This document shows, in pieces, positions 54,369 through 64,000 of a stretch of 64,000 bases of DNA. Each line of letters begins with the position of its first letter. Positions within the stretch are counted from its first letter, which is position 1. Both the position numbers and the translations under genes were made by a program. This DNA comes from Streptomyces sp. NRRL S-350 (GTDB taxonomy: Bacteria; Actinomycetota; Actinomycetes; Streptomycetales; Streptomycetaceae): assembly GCF_000719705.1 (NCBI RefSeq), contig NZ_JOHO01000034.1:1-64000 (forward strand). The letters run 5' to 3'. Below the pieces are notes generated by a model that was not told where the DNA came from, made no database searches, and worked only from the letters and a program-made list of their open reading frames with translations.

Positions 54369-54460
54369 GGCCTCGGTGGTAGCGGCGGAATCCGGCTCCG
54401 GAAAACGAGCGGACGGATGATCCTACGCTGCGACCCCCGCGCAGCGCTGCACCGGAGCGC

Positions 54461-54507
54461 ACAAAAATCGAAGGCCGCCCTCCGCGCGGGGCGGTGGGCG
54501 GCCTTCG
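54461..54507 (-). terminator. Rho-independent terminator of ssrA
   Basis: A 12-base-pair perfect stem (54469-54480 with 54496-54507) is followed on the minus strand by ATTTTTGT. It lies 15 bases after the tmRNA 3-prime end and is one of the few canonical U-tract terminators in the window. Confidence 0.92.
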
Positions 54508-54521
54508 GTGTGAACATGGGG

Positions 54522-54902
54522 TGGTGGAGATGCCGGGAATCGAACCCGGGTCCAGTGGAGTTAATTCAGGGCTTCTCCGAGCGCAGTCCGCTGTGATTTT
54601 CTCGGCCCTGGCAGTCACGCGGACAAGCCGCCAACAGGCCCAGCTGCTGTTTGATTTCCCATCCGCCCCCGCAGCCCGGGCGGACGGTTGAGTTCCCTAG
54701 ATTATGCCAGGGTCCGGGTCGGGAACTCCCCGGTCTGACACCCAAGCGCTATCGGTGCTTATTAGGCAGCGAGAGCGAACTGCTGGGAATCGCGCTTAGA
54801 GTTGGCGATTATTTTTTGCGACACGTGGTTTACGAGATCATTGCCGCGTTCCTCGGCTCGCTTCCCCTGTTTCAACATCCCCTGTCGAAACCGATCATCC
54901 CC
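54522..54902 (-). ncRNA. ssrA: tmRNA
   Basis: The 5-prime end GGGGATGATCGGTTTCGACAG and the 3-prime TTCGATTCCCGGCATCTCCACCA pair as the tRNA-like domain (GGGGATG with CATCTCC, one G-U), with CCA encoded. The tag-reading frame is at 54762-54806 and encodes ANSKRDSQQFALAA, followed by two stops. This marks stalled nascent chains for ClpXP. The partner gene smpB lies directly upstream in the same direction. Confidence 0.96.
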
Positions 54903-54953
54903 ATGTTTTTTTGAGAAACAGCTCGGACGTCGACCGTCCGTGTTGCTTGGGCC

Positions 54954-54983
54954 ATAGTACGCGAGGCGACGGGCGAGGGTCCA
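54954..54983 (-). promoter_or_regulatory. Probable ssrA promoter
   Basis: On the minus strand TGGACC (54978-54983) and TACTAT (54954-54959) are 18 bases apart. The start point would be about 45 bases before the mature 5-prime end, leaving a leader for RNase P to remove. The box lies close to the smpB stop. Confidence 0.5.
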
Positions 54984-54988
54984 GCGGA

Positions 54989-55465
54989 TTAACCCTGGCG
55001 CCGCCGGGCGGCGGCCACGGCGCGGGCCGTCTCGCGGGTGTCCTGCTTCTCGCGGAGCGTCTGGCGCTTGTCGTACAGCTTCTTGCCGACCGCCAGCGCG
55101 AGTTCCAGCTTGACCCGGCCGTCCTTGAAGTACAGCGAGAGCGGGACCAGGGTGTGGCCCGCGTCGCGGACCTTGGTCTCGATCTTGCGGATCTCCATGC
55201 GGTGCAGCAGCAGCTTGCGCTTGCGGCGGGCCGCGTGGTTGGTCCACGTCCCCTGGGTGTACTCGGGGATGAAGACGTTGTCGATCCACGCCTCGTGGTT
55301 CTGGACGTAGGCGTAGCCGTCGACCAGGTTGGCCCGCCCCTCGCGCAGCGACTTGACCTCGGTGCCGGTGAGTACGAGGCCGCACTCGTAGGTGTCGAGG
55401 ATCGTGTACTCGTGCCGCGCCTTCTTGTTCTGCGCGATCAGCTTGTGTCCGGTTTCCTTTGCCAT
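54989..55465 (-). CDS. smpB: tmRNA-binding protein SmpB
   Basis: This 158-residue protein brings tmRNA to stalled ribosomes. [23 protein letters not shown] and [21 protein letters not shown] are core sequences, and the C-terminal [17 protein letters not shown] is the basic tail that enters the mRNA channel. It starts 43 bases after the S41 peptidase and precedes ssrA. Confidence 0.96.
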   Translation of the reverse strand: MAKETGHKLIAQNKKARHEYTILDTYECGLVLTGTEVKSLREGRANLVDGYAYVQNHEAWIDNVFIPEYTQGTWTNHAARRKRKLLLHRMEIRKIETKVRDAGHTLVPLSLYFKDGRVKLELALAVGKKLYDKRQTLREKQDTRETARAVAAARRRQG

Positions 55466-55508
55466 AGCGCGGACATTCTCGCACTTCGGGCGCCCGGGGG
55501 CAGCCCCT

Positions 55509-56666
55509 TTACGCGCGGGTCCCGAGCCCGGCGAGGACGCGCAGGGCGAGCGCGTCGGCGTCCTCGCCGGCGGCCGCCGGGACGTCGGGGGCGAGGCCGG
55601 TGCCGTCCGGGGAGCGGCCGGCGGGGGTGAAGTAGCGGCCGACGGTCATCTCCAGCACGGCGCCGTCGGCGAGCCGGCTGGGCTGCTGGACGGTGCCCTT
55701 GCCGAAGGTCCGCGCGCCCACCACCACGGCGCGGCTGCGGTCCTGCAGGGCGCCGGCGAGCAGTTCGGCCGCGCTCATCGTGCCGCCGTCCACCAGCACC
55801 ACCAGCGGGGTGCGCTGGTCCCCGCCGCGCGGGGCGGTCAACTCCCTGGTCCCGCCGCGCTCCTGGTACGAGCCGACCGGGCCGCCGTCCAGGAAGACCC
55901 CGGCGGTGCCGGCCGCCTCGTCGACCAACCCCCCGGAGTTGCCGCGCAGATCGAGCACCACGCCGGTGTGCGCGGCGCGCAGCGCGGCGCGGACCTGATC
56001 CGCCACGCCGCTGGTGAAGGCCCGTACGGTGATCCGCAGCACACCCTTGTCCAGGCGCTCCACGGCGACCTGCCGACTGTCCAGCAGGGCCCGCCGCAGC
56101 CGCAGTTCGCGCACCTCGCCCCCGCCGCGCCGCACCTCCAGGGTGACCTCGGAGCCGGCCCTGCGCTCGTCGCCCTGGCCGCGCAGCCGCGCGACCACCT
56201 CGGTGACGGGCAGGTGGTCGGCCTGGTCCGGGCCGACCCGCAGCAGCCGGTCGCCGGGGGTGATCCCGGCGGCCGCGGCCGGGCCGCCGGGCGCGACCTG
56301 GGAGACCTCGGTGGTGCCGTCCTCGCCGCGGCCGACGGAGAGGCCCACGCCGAGGTAGCGGCCGTCCAGCCCCTGGCTGAACTCGGCGTACTCCTGCGCG
56401 CTGTAGTACGCGCCCCAGCGGTCGCCGCTGGCCCCGAGGAGGTGCTCGGCCTGCTGCTCCGACAGTGCGCTGCCCGCAGGGTCCGACGGGAGGCCGACGC
56501 CCGCGGCCCGGGCGGCGTCGGCGGAGGGGCGCGGCGGCACGTCGGCCGGGTCGCCCCAGGCACCGGCGGCCGCGCCGGTCAGCAGTACGGCGCCGAACAC
56601 CAGGCTGAGGACGGCCACCTGACGTGCCCCGCGCGGAGTTTGCAGCATGGACCGGAGTGTAGACAC
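55509..56666 (-). CDS. S41 C-terminal processing peptidase
   Basis: This 385-residue protein has one N-terminal membrane helix ([21 protein letters not shown]), a PDZ domain ([33 protein letters not shown]) and an S41 domain with the catalytic Ser in [14 protein letters not shown] and Lys in [10 protein letters not shown]. It works outside the membrane on exported or membrane proteins. It lies between ftsX and smpB, which hints at a role in wall turnover controlled by FtsEX. The GTG at 56666 is assumed; an ATG at 56648 is an alternative. Confidence 0.91.
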   Translation of the reverse strand: MSTLRSMLQTPRGARQVAVLSLVFGAVLLTGAAAGAWGDPADVPPRPSADAARAAGVGLPSDPAGSALSEQQAEHLLGASGDRWGAYYSAQEYAEFSQGLDGRYLGVGLSVGRGEDGTTEVSQVAPGGPAAAAGITPGDRLLRVGPDQADHLPVTEVVARLRGQGDERRAGSEVTLEVRRGGGEVRELRLRRALLDSRQVAVERLDKGVLRITVRAFTSGVADQVRAALRAAHTGVVLDLRGNSGGLVDEAAGTAGVFLDGGPVGSYQERGGTRELTAPRGGDQRTPLVVLVDGGTMSAAELLAGALQDRSRAVVVGARTFGKGTVQQPSRLADGAVLEMTVGRYFTPAGRSPDGTGLAPDVPAAAGEDADALALRVLAGLGTRA

Positions 56667-56759
56667 CGCCGGGTGGCGGCGGGTCGGAACGGTGGAGCGC
56701 GGAACGGCGGCGGCCCCGGACGGCGCAGTGCCGTCCGGGGCCGTCGAGGCGTCCGGGGA

Positions 56760-57671
56760 TCAGACCTTGAGGTACTTGCGCAGCGTGAAGAACGCCGCGA
56801 TCCCGGCCATGCCCATACCCACCACGACCAGCAGCGGTATCACCGCGAGCACCGAGCCGAGGCCGATGAAGTGGATGAACTGCACCCGGTCGGCCAGCCA
56901 GTTCTGGACGAAGAAGTGCCCGCCGACCAGCAGTCCGGAGGCCATCACCGCGCCGAGCAGCGCGGCGAACGCGGCCTCGGCGATGAAGGGCATCTGGACG
57001 TAGAAGTTCGAGGCACCGACCAGGCGCATGATGCCGGTTTCGCGCCGCCTGCTGAACGCCGACACCCGGACGGTGTTGACGATCAGCAGCAGGGCGACGA
57101 AGAGCATCAGCACCATGATCACGAAGGCCGCCGTCTGCAGGCCGTTGAGCAGGCCGAACAGGTTCTCCAGGATCTTCCGCTGGTCCTCGACCGACTTCAC
57201 GCCGGGCTTCCCGGCGAACGCGCTCTGGATCACGTCGTACTTGGTCGGGTCGTTGAGCTTGACCCGCCAGGACTGCGGCATGGCGTCCGGGCCCAGGACT
57301 GAGATGAGCGGGTTGTCCGGGTTCATGTCCTTCCAGTGCTTGTACGCCTCGGCGGAGCTCTCGTACGTGGCCGACTGGACGACGGAGGACATCTTGTCCA
57401 ACTGGTCCTTGATGTCCTGGACCTGCTGGTCGGTGGCGGCGCCCTTGTCGCACTGGGGCGAGTTCCGGGCGTCCGCCTTGGTGCAGAAGTAGATGCTCAC
57501 CTCGACCTTGTCGTACCAGTACCCCTTCATGGAGTTCACCTGGTCGCGGACCAGGAGCGAGGAACCGGCGAGGGCGAGGGAGAGCGCGACACTGACGACG
57601 ACCGCGATGGTCATCGTCAGGTTGCGTCGGAGACCCACACCGATCTCCGACAGGACGAACTGGGCACGCAT
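56760..57671 (-). CDS. ftsX: Cell-division permease-like protein FtsX
   Basis: FtsX forms the membrane half of the FtsEX complex that drives cell-wall hydrolases at the septum. The 303-residue protein has a cytoplasmic start, helix 1 (MTIAVVVSVALSLALAGSSL), a large outer domain with two Cys in YFCTKADARNSPQCD, and three more helices; SRRRETGIMRLVGAS is the family signature after helix 2. The gene lies 78 bases after ftsE. It starts at the ATG 57671. Confidence 0.95.
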   Translation of the reverse strand: MRAQFVLSEIGVGLRRNLTMTIAVVVSVALSLALAGSSLLVRDQVNSMKGYWYDKVEVSIYFCTKADARNSPQCDKGAATDQQVQDIKDQLDKMSSVVQSATYESSAEAYKHWKDMNPDNPLISVLGPDAMPQSWRVKLNDPTKYDVIQSAFAGKPGVKSVEDQRKILENLFGLLNGLQTAAFVIMVLMLFVALLLIVNTVRVSAFSRRRETGIMRLVGASNFYVQMPFIAEAAFAALLGAVMASGLLVGGHFFVQNWLADRVQFIHFIGLGSVLAVIPLLVVVGMGMAGIAAFFTLRKYLKV

Positions 57672-57749
57672 GCGGGAAACAACTCCAGGGTCGGTACTGC
57701 TGGGGTCGGGCGATCCGGGCGGGCGGCCCCACGGGTCAGCGCTGGTCGG

Positions 57750-58439
57750 TCAGTGCTGGTAGCCGTAGACGCCGCGGGCCTGGTCGCGGACGAGCAGCCC
57801 CTTGTCGAGCTCGATGACGCGTTTGCGCATCTGGTCGACGATGGCCTGGTCGTGGGTCGCCATCAGCACCGTCGTGCCGGTGCGGTTGATGCGGTCGAGC
57901 AGCTTCATGATGCCGACCGAGTTCTGCGGGTCGAGGTTGCCGGTGGGCTCGTCCGCGATCAGCAGCATCGGACGGTTCACGAAGGCGCGGGCGATCGCCA
58001 CGCGCTGCTGCTCACCGCCGGACAGCTCGCCCGGCATGCGGTCCTCCTTGCCGCCGAGGCCGACCAGCTCCAGCACCTCGGGCACCACCTTGTTGATGGC
58101 GCCCTTGGGCTTGCCGATCACCTCCAGCGCGAACGCGACGTTCTGCGCGACGGTCTTGTTCGGCAGCAGACGGAAGTCCTGGAAGACGGTGCCCAGCTGG
58201 CGGCGCATGTGCGGCACCTTCCAGTTGGACAGCTTGCCGAGGTCCTTGCCCAGCACGTGGACGGCGCCCGTGCTGGGGCGCTCCTCGCGCAGGCACAGGC
58301 GCAGGAAGGTGGACTTCCCCGAGCCGGACGAGCCGACCAGGAAGACGAACTCGCCCTTCTCGATCTCCAGCGAGACGTTGTCCAGGGCGGGACGGTTCTG
58401 CTTGGGATAGGTCTTGGAGACGTTGTCGAATCTGATCAC
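57750..58439 (-). CDS. ftsE: Cell-division ATP-binding protein FtsE
   Basis: This 229-residue ABC ATPase partners FtsX. Walker A is [10 protein letters not shown], the signature LSGGEQQRV and Walker [27 protein letters not shown] is the usual start. It heads the ftsE-ftsX-S41-smpB run. A GGATAATATCC palindrome at 58610-58620 lies in the upstream divergent region. Confidence 0.96.
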   Translation of the reverse strand: MIRFDNVSKTYPKQNRPALDNVSLEIEKGEFVFLVGSSGSGKSTFLRLCLREERPSTGAVHVLGKDLGKLSNWKVPHMRRQLGTVFQDFRLLPNKTVAQNVAFALEVIGKPKGAINKVVPEVLELVGLGGKEDRMPGELSGGEQQRVAIARAFVNRPMLLIADEPTGNLDPQNSVGIMKLLDRINRTGTTVLMATHDQAIVDQMRKRVIELDKGLLVRDQARGVYGYQH

Positions 58440-58787
58440 GGCTGCATCACGGAGGCCATCCTAGGCGGCGCCAGTCCTCGGTCGGTCCGCCCCGGAGGCC
58501 CGGTCCGCGGGCGGGCGAAGGGAGCGCGGAGGGCCGCTCCCGGTCTGGGACCATACGCGAATCGGCAGCCGGCCCGCAGGGACGGCCCACGACGGCCCCG
58601 CGAACCGGGGGATAATATCCGCTTATGCCCCGAATATTGCGAGGCATCTCACAGCCCGGGAGCCGGAACCGCCCGGACCTGGCACAGTGGAGGGGGCGAC
58701 CGGCTCCGGCCGCTCCCCCGTACAGGGCACGAACGGGAACCAAAGCCCCGTCCGGCGCGTTGGCTGTAGCAGCGAGGAGGAGATCGC

Positions 58788-58982
58788 ATGACCTGCGACC
58801 ATCTGGTGTGCGCCAACTGCAACGGCCGCGTCAGCGAGGGGCGTTGCCCGGTGTGCCGCGCCAACCGGGCCCGGCTGCAGGAGCAGCAGGGGCCGTTCGC
58901 CGCGCTCTCCCCCGCGATGCTGCTGGCCCTGCTGGCCGGGCTGCTCGCGGTGGCACTGATCGCCCGGCAGGCTTTCGCCTGA
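58788..58982 (+). CDS. Small zinc-ribbon single-helix protein
   Basis: This 64-residue protein has four Cys in MTCDHLVCANCNGRVSEGRCPVC, a likely Zn site, and one C-terminal membrane helix (LLALLAGLLAVALIARQ). GAGGAGGAG lies upstream of the ATG. It is conserved between ftsE and prfB in Streptomyces as far as I recall; the role is unknown. It is divergent from ftsE and convergent with prfB. Confidence 0.8.
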   Translation: MTCDHLVCANCNGRVSEGRCPVCRANRARLQEQQGPFAALSPAMLLALLAGLLAVALIARQAFA

Positions 58983-58997
58983 ACCCGCCGACATGCA

Positions 58998-59032
58998 CGA
59001 AGGGCCCCGACCACTGAGGTCGGGGCCCTTCG
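58998..59032. terminator. Bidirectional terminator before prfB
   Basis: A 15-base-pair perfect stem (58998-59012 with 59018-59032) with loop ACTGA lies 16 bases after the zinc-ribbon gene and 31 bases after the prfB stop on the other strand. Confidence 0.9.
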
Positions 59033-59062
59033 CCGTACGCCGCCGTCACGCGGCGTCCGCCG

Positions 59063-60175
<1,113 letters not shown>

Positions 60176-60232
60176 GCCCCCAGCGTAATGGTTCCGGGGG
60201 CGGTCATGGCGACACCCCCGTTCCGGAGGGGG

Positions 60233-61486
60233 CTACGGAGCCCGCGGGGCGGTGCCGTGCACGGTCGGACGGGCCGGGTGGCCGCGGTCCGGGGCGCCGG
60301 CCGCGAAGGCCGTCCAGGCAGCGGCGGCGCCCGCCAGCAGCAGGACGGTGGCCAGCAGGACGGCCAGCAGCCGACGGCGGCGCAGCAGCGCCTGGCGGTC
60401 CCGGCGGTGGCCGGGGGCGGTGCGCTGGGCGCGGGACTCGGCGGCGTACGCGGCTAGTTCCTCGGCGGACGGGCGGCGCAGGCTGGTGTGGGTGTCCCGG
60501 GTGGAGTCCGGGGCGGCGCCGGGGACCAGCGGGACGGCCGGGCCGCGGCGGCGCTTGTGGGTGCCCGGTCCGGCGTCGATCTCGGCGTAGACGGCCTCGC
60601 CCGGGGTCAGCTGCTCCTCGGCCGGGGCCCGGCCCTGGGTGGGCACGACCAGGACCGGCAGGCCGGCCAGGGAGGGCAGCTGCTCGCGCAGCCGGGCGGC
60701 CAGCTCGGCGGCGCGCAGCCGGGAGGCGGGGGCCTTGGCCAGGCACTCGGAGATGATCCGCCACAGCCCGTCCGGCAGGCCGGGGATCGGCGGGACCTGC
60801 TCGGTGACGTGCCGGCGCAGCACCGCGCCGGTGTGCCCGCCGCCGAAGGGGGTGAAGCCGGCCAGCAGCTCGTACAGGACGGTGGCGAGGGCGTAGATGT
60901 CGACGGCGGCGCGCGGTTCCAGGCCCTCGATGATCTCGGGGGCCAGGTAGTCGGGGGTGCCGATGATCCGGGTGGCCCTGGTGCGGCGCGGGGCGTCGAC
61001 CAGGCGGGCCACGCCGAAGTCGGTGAGCTTGGCGCGCGGGGCGCCGCCGGGGCCGGGGGCGGCGGCGAGGTCGAGCAGGACGTTCTCCGGCTTGACGTCG
61101 CGGTGGACGATCCCGGCCGCGTGCGCGGCGGCCAGGCCGTCGGCGACGTCGGCGATGATCGAGGCGGCGGTCTGCGGCGGCAGCGCGCCGTCCCGCTCCA
61201 GCCGGGAGCGCAGGTCGGTGCCCTGGACCAGCTCCATCACCAGGGCGAGGTCGCTGCCGTCCACGACCATGTCGCGCACGCCGACCACCCGGGGGTGGTC
61301 GAGGCTGGTCAGCGCGGTGCGCTCCTGGACGAAGCGGCCGACCAGCACCTGGTCCGCGGCGAGGTCCTCGCGCAGCAGCTTGACCGCCACCGGGCCGTCC
61401 GGCCCCTCACCGAGCCAGACCGTCCCGGCCGAACCCCGGCCGATCACCTGGTGGACGGTGTACCGGCTGCCGATCTTGCGTGCCAA
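60233..61486 (-). CDS. pkaB: Membrane Ser/Thr protein kinase, PkaB-like
   Basis: This 417-residue Hanks-type kinase matches PkaB in length. GRGSAGTVWLGEG is the P-loop, VAVKLL holds the ATP Lys, VHRDVKPENVLL is the catalytic loop and LTDFGVARL the DFG motif. After a linker, one C-terminal helix (LLAVLLATVLLLAGAAAAW) anchors it, leaving a short outer tail and no sensor domain. The pairing with the next kinase near prfB and ftsEX resembles the pkaA-pkaB locus of S. coelicolor. The ATG at 61486 is used. Confidence 0.92.
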   Translation of the reverse strand: MARKIGSRYTVHQVIGRGSAGTVWLGEGPDGPVAVKLLREDLAADQVLVGRFVQERTALTSLDHPRVVGVRDMVVDGSDLALVMELVQGTDLRSRLERDGALPPQTAASIIADVADGLAAAHAAGIVHRDVKPENVLLDLAAAPGPGGAPRAKLTDFGVARLVDAPRRTRATRIIGTPDYLAPEIIEGLEPRAAVDIYALATVLYELLAGFTPFGGGHTGAVLRRHVTEQVPPIPGLPDGLWRIISECLAKAPASRLRAAELAARLREQLPSLAGLPVLVVPTQGRAPAEEQLTPGEAVYAEIDAGPGTHKRRRGPAVPLVPGAAPDSTRDTHTSLRRPSAEELAAYAAESRAQRTAPGHRRDRQALLRRRRLLAVLLATVLLLAGAAAAWTAFAAGAPDRGHPARPTVHGTAPRAP

Positions 61487-61727
61487 TGCTGCTCCGTGGG
61501 CGGCGCGGGAGCACTCCGGGGGGTCCGGTGCGCTCGGTGGGGCGGGACAACAGCGACCAACCTACGCGCCCGGCGGCCCCGCGGGGCCGCCTGAGGGGCC
61601 CGGAACGGGAGTCTCGGGCAGGAAATCTCGTGAATTGTCGACAAAGCGTCAATCCTGCCGCCCGGGAGCGGAATCGGACCGGACCGGCGCCGACCGGGCC
61701 CGAACCGGAGGCCGGGCCGCGGCGGCG

Positions 61728-63617
61728 CTACGAGCCCACGACGCTCTGCACCCAGTCCCGCGCCGAGTCGTACCAGCCCACGACGTTGTCCCAGTAGTGC
61801 GGCAGCGGCGTGAAGTTCCACAGCGCCAGCGCGGCCACCGCGAGCACCAGCAGCACCATCAGACAGCCCTTGAGACAGCCGAGCCCCGGGATGTACATCC
61901 GGTTGCGGCTGCGCCGGCGCGGCTCGCGGGCCGGCGCGGGCTCGCGACGGGCCGCCTCGCGCGGCTCCTCGCGGCGCGGCGGAGCCTCCCGGTACTGCGG
62001 CGCGGGCGGCTCGGCCCGGCGCGGCACCGGCGCGGGCGGGTAGCCGCCCGGCCGGCCGTCGTAGCCGTCCGGGGCCTGCCGGTAGCCGCCCGGCGGCTGT
62101 GGCCGGCCGCCGGCCCGGCCGTCCCGGTCCGGTCGACCGCCCTGCCCCGACCCGGTGCCCTGCCCCGCCTGGTAGGGCGGCGGGGCCACCGGCGGGCGCT
62201 GCGCGTAGCCGGGCGGCGGCGGGGCCTGGCGGTAGCCGGCCGGCGGCTGCGGCCGGTAGCCCTGCGGCGGGTGGCCCTGCTGCGGGTGGCCGGGCCGCCC
62301 GCCCGGGGCGCCCTGGCCGGGCTGTCCGCCCGGTCCGGCCTGGTAGGGCGCCGGGGCGACCTGCGGCTCGCCGTACTCCTCGTAGTCCTCCGGGCCGAAG
62401 TAGCCGACCTGGGTCTGCTGGTTGCGGTCCCGGGCCGCGCGCAGCTGGGTCTGCCACGGGTGCGGCGCCTCCTCCTGCGGGGCGGGGGGCACGGCGGGCG
62501 GGGGCGGCGGCACGGCGGCGGGCGGCATCACCTGGGTGCGGTCCTGGGCGCCGAACGGCGGCGCGGGCGGCGGCTGGGTGCCCATCACCCGGGTCGCCGC
62601 GGCCGGGTCGTACTGCCCGGCGCCCGGGCCGCTCGCCGGCAGCACCCGGGTGCGGTCCTCGTCGCCCGTCGGCGCGCCGGGGACGGGCGGGACGGCGGTG
62701 GGCCGCGGGTCCGGGTGCAGCAGGGCGGCGACCGCCAGCGCATCGTCCACCGCCGCCGGGGAGGCGTGCACGCCGACCCCGGCCGCGACCACCCGCAGCG
62801 CGCGGGCCAGCGAGGTGGCACTCGGCCGCTGGGCCGGGTCCTTGCGCAGGCAGCGCTCGATCACCGTCCACAGCGGCTCGGGCATGGTGCTGGGCCGCTG
62901 CGGCTCCTGCGCCAGGTGGGCCTGGAGGACGGCGAGCGCGCTGTCGCCCTGGAACGGCTGGCGGCCGGTGACCAGCTCGTAGAGCATGATCCCGGCGCCG
63001 TACACGTCCACCGCGGAGGTCTGCGGGCGGCCCTCGGCGGACTCCGGTGCGACGTACGCGGGAGTGCCCACGAACTCGTGGGTGCGGGTGACGCCCGGGG
63101 AGTCGGCGAGGCGGGCGATGCCGAAGTCGGTGAGCATCGGGTGCATCTGCTCGGTGCCGTCCACGACCGTGGAGGCGAGCAGGACGTTGGCCGGCTTGAG
63201 GTCGCGGTGGACGATCCCGTCCGCGTGGCTGGCCGCCAGCGCGTCCGCGACCTGCGCCATCAGCAGGGCGCCCGCGATCGGGCTGAACGGGCCGTGGGCC
63301 CGCAGGTAGCGGGCCAGGTCGGGGCCGTCCACCAGGTCCATCACCAGCGCCAGCAGCTCGCCCTCGACGACCAGGTCGCGGACCCGGACGATGTTGGGGT
63401 GGGTCAGCCGCAGCAGCAGCGAGCGCTCGCGCAGGAAGCGCATCACGACGTCCGGGTCGGCCGCCAGCTCCTCGCGCAGCACCTTGATCGCCACCCGCTG
63501 CCCCGGCTCGCTGCCCGGCACCTGGGCGTCCTCACGGACCACGCCACGCCAGACGGTGCCGGTCGCACCCCGCCCGAGGGTCTCATCCAGCAGATATTTG
63601 CTGCCGACTGGCCGCAC
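61728..63617 (-). CDS. pkaA: Membrane Ser/Thr protein kinase, PkaA-like
   Basis: This 629-residue kinase has GRGATGTVWRG as P-loop, IKVLREELA with the ATP Lys, VHRDLKPANVLL as catalytic loop and LTDFGIARLA. The following 280 residues are Pro/Gln/Gly-rich with four Thr-Arg/Gln-Val motifs (RTRVLP, ATRVMG, RTQVMP, QTQVGY), then a single helix (CLMVLLVLAVAALALWNF) and a short outer tail. The GTG at 63617 has GAGGAG eight bases upstream, so the longer upstream frame is rejected. It is followed by pkaB. Confidence 0.9.
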   Translation of the reverse strand: MRPVGSKYLLDETLGRGATGTVWRGVVREDAQVPGSEPGQRVAIKVLREELAADPDVVMRFLRERSLLLRLTHPNIVRVRDLVVEGELLALVMDLVDGPDLARYLRAHGPFSPIAGALLMAQVADALAASHADGIVHRDLKPANVLLASTVVDGTEQMHPMLTDFGIARLADSPGVTRTHEFVGTPAYVAPESAEGRPQTSAVDVYGAGIMLYELVTGRQPFQGDSALAVLQAHLAQEPQRPSTMPEPLWTVIERCLRKDPAQRPSATSLARALRVVAAGVGVHASPAAVDDALAVAALLHPDPRPTAVPPVPGAPTGDEDRTRVLPASGPGAGQYDPAAATRVMGTQPPPAPPFGAQDRTQVMPPAAVPPPPPAVPPAPQEEAPHPWQTQLRAARDRNQQTQVGYFGPEDYEEYGEPQVAPAPYQAGPGGQPGQGAPGGRPGHPQQGHPPQGYRPQPPAGYRQAPPPPGYAQRPPVAPPPYQAGQGTGSGQGGRPDRDGRAGGRPQPPGGYRQAPDGYDGRPGGYPPAPVPRRAEPPAPQYREAPPRREEPREAARREPAPAREPRRRSRNRMYIPGLGCLKGCLMVLLVLAVAALALWNFTPLPHYWDNVVGWYDSARDWVQSVVGS

Positions 63618-64000
63618 CTGTCGCACTCCTCGCCGTGCCGCCCGCGCGGGGCGCCCTCCGCCGGTGCGGTGGCCTGCCGGGCCCGTGTCTGCGGCCACTC
63701 TAACGGTGTCCGTTCGGGTTTTCGGGGTGACCGGCGGGGCATCCGAGCAGGGTTGGGGGACATCCCCTAGGGGAGTCCCCGGAGCAGGGCGGCGGCCCTG
63801 GTCAGGGGCCGACGGGGCACCGGTTGACCTGACCCACCGCCACCTCCACCATGGCGACGATCACAAGATCGTCAAATCCGGTACCGTGCGCGGACCGTCC
63901 GCGCCTGATGGCAGGATGGACACTCGCCACTCGTGTGGCCCAACGGGGCCGCCGCGGCCGCCCGGTGCGTCCACGACGGCGCCGGGCAGCGGTACCAGGC
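63618..64000. other. Region upstream of pkaA to the window end
   Basis: Nothing is firmly supported in these 383 bases. CATCCCCTAGGGGAG at 63760-63774 is a short palindrome. Two frames open on the plus strand, at ATG 63908 and ATG 63916, and both reach the window edge in Pro/Arg-rich sequence, so a further gene may begin here. TTGACC at 63832 could be part of a promoter for it. Confidence 0.3.

Noticed and set aside
54369..54521. A rifamycin-associated element for a HelR gene.
   Set aside because: The only strong palindrome there is the ssrA terminator; no GGGGCTTGC-type RAE core is seen.

Overview
This is high-GC actinobacterial chromosome with strong third-position G/C, GTG and TTG starts and GGAGG-type ribosome sites. 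The gene set (SsgA-like protein, class F sortase, Streptomyces-type WXG proteins, PkaA/PkaB-like kinases) and the gene order point to a member of Streptomycetaceae (Streptomyces or Kitasatospora). The order cysM-cysO-mec, clpS, pncB/pncA, an ssg gene, GH20, murA, hup, malic enzyme, HelD, ssrA, smpB, ftsX/ftsE, prfB and pka kinases resembles, from memory, the SCO2910 to SCO2974 stretch of the S. coelicolor core. No phage, transposon or CRISPR array is seen.

Layout. 0-10 kb: cysteine synthesis through a protein thiocarboxylate (Mec, CysO, CysM) with a short Cys-containing leader peptide; an amino-acid permease; DUF2017 and ClpS; the NAD-salvage pair PncB and PncA; an orphan AbiEi/DUF559-like protein; a His-repeat protein facing a His-rich CDF metal exporter. 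10-20 kb: a reduced sigma-like protein, a DinB-like protein, an orphan type VII secretion cluster (mycosin and two WXG-like proteins), endonuclease V and two RDD membrane proteins. 20-30 kb: an SsgA-like cell-division protein, a GT87 mannosyltransferase-like protein, a secreted CBM2-GH18 chitinase, a two-component system with direct repeats upstream, an Lrp regulator, a YlbL-type protease and an IclR regulator. 30-40 kb: an SSL2-like helicase, an envelope operon (sortase, esterase, MprF-like synthase) divergent from a deacetylase-like lipoprotein, an MFS transporter, and a Gdx guanidinium exporter behind a guanidine-III riboswitch, next to tRNA-Cys. 40-47 kb: a three-subunit xanthine-dehydrogenase-like operon whose molybdenum subunit has lost several normally conserved active-site motifs, then a GH20 hexosaminidase preceded by a DasR-like box. 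47-64 kb: conserved core (DUF3039, YqgE, MurA, HU, malic enzyme, HelD, tmRNA, SmpB, S41 protease, FtsX, FtsE, a small zinc-ribbon protein, RF2, PkaB, PkaA).

Connections. Amino-sugar recycling (chitinase, GH20, DasR-like sites, MurA), envelope maintenance, and translation quality control (RF2, SmpB, tmRNA, ClpS) are the recurring themes. The observations most worth checking are the eroded molybdenum site, the CysO protein with two residues after its diglycine beside a JAMM peptidase, the guanidine-III riboswitch, the DasR-like sites, and the orphan type VII secretion genes.
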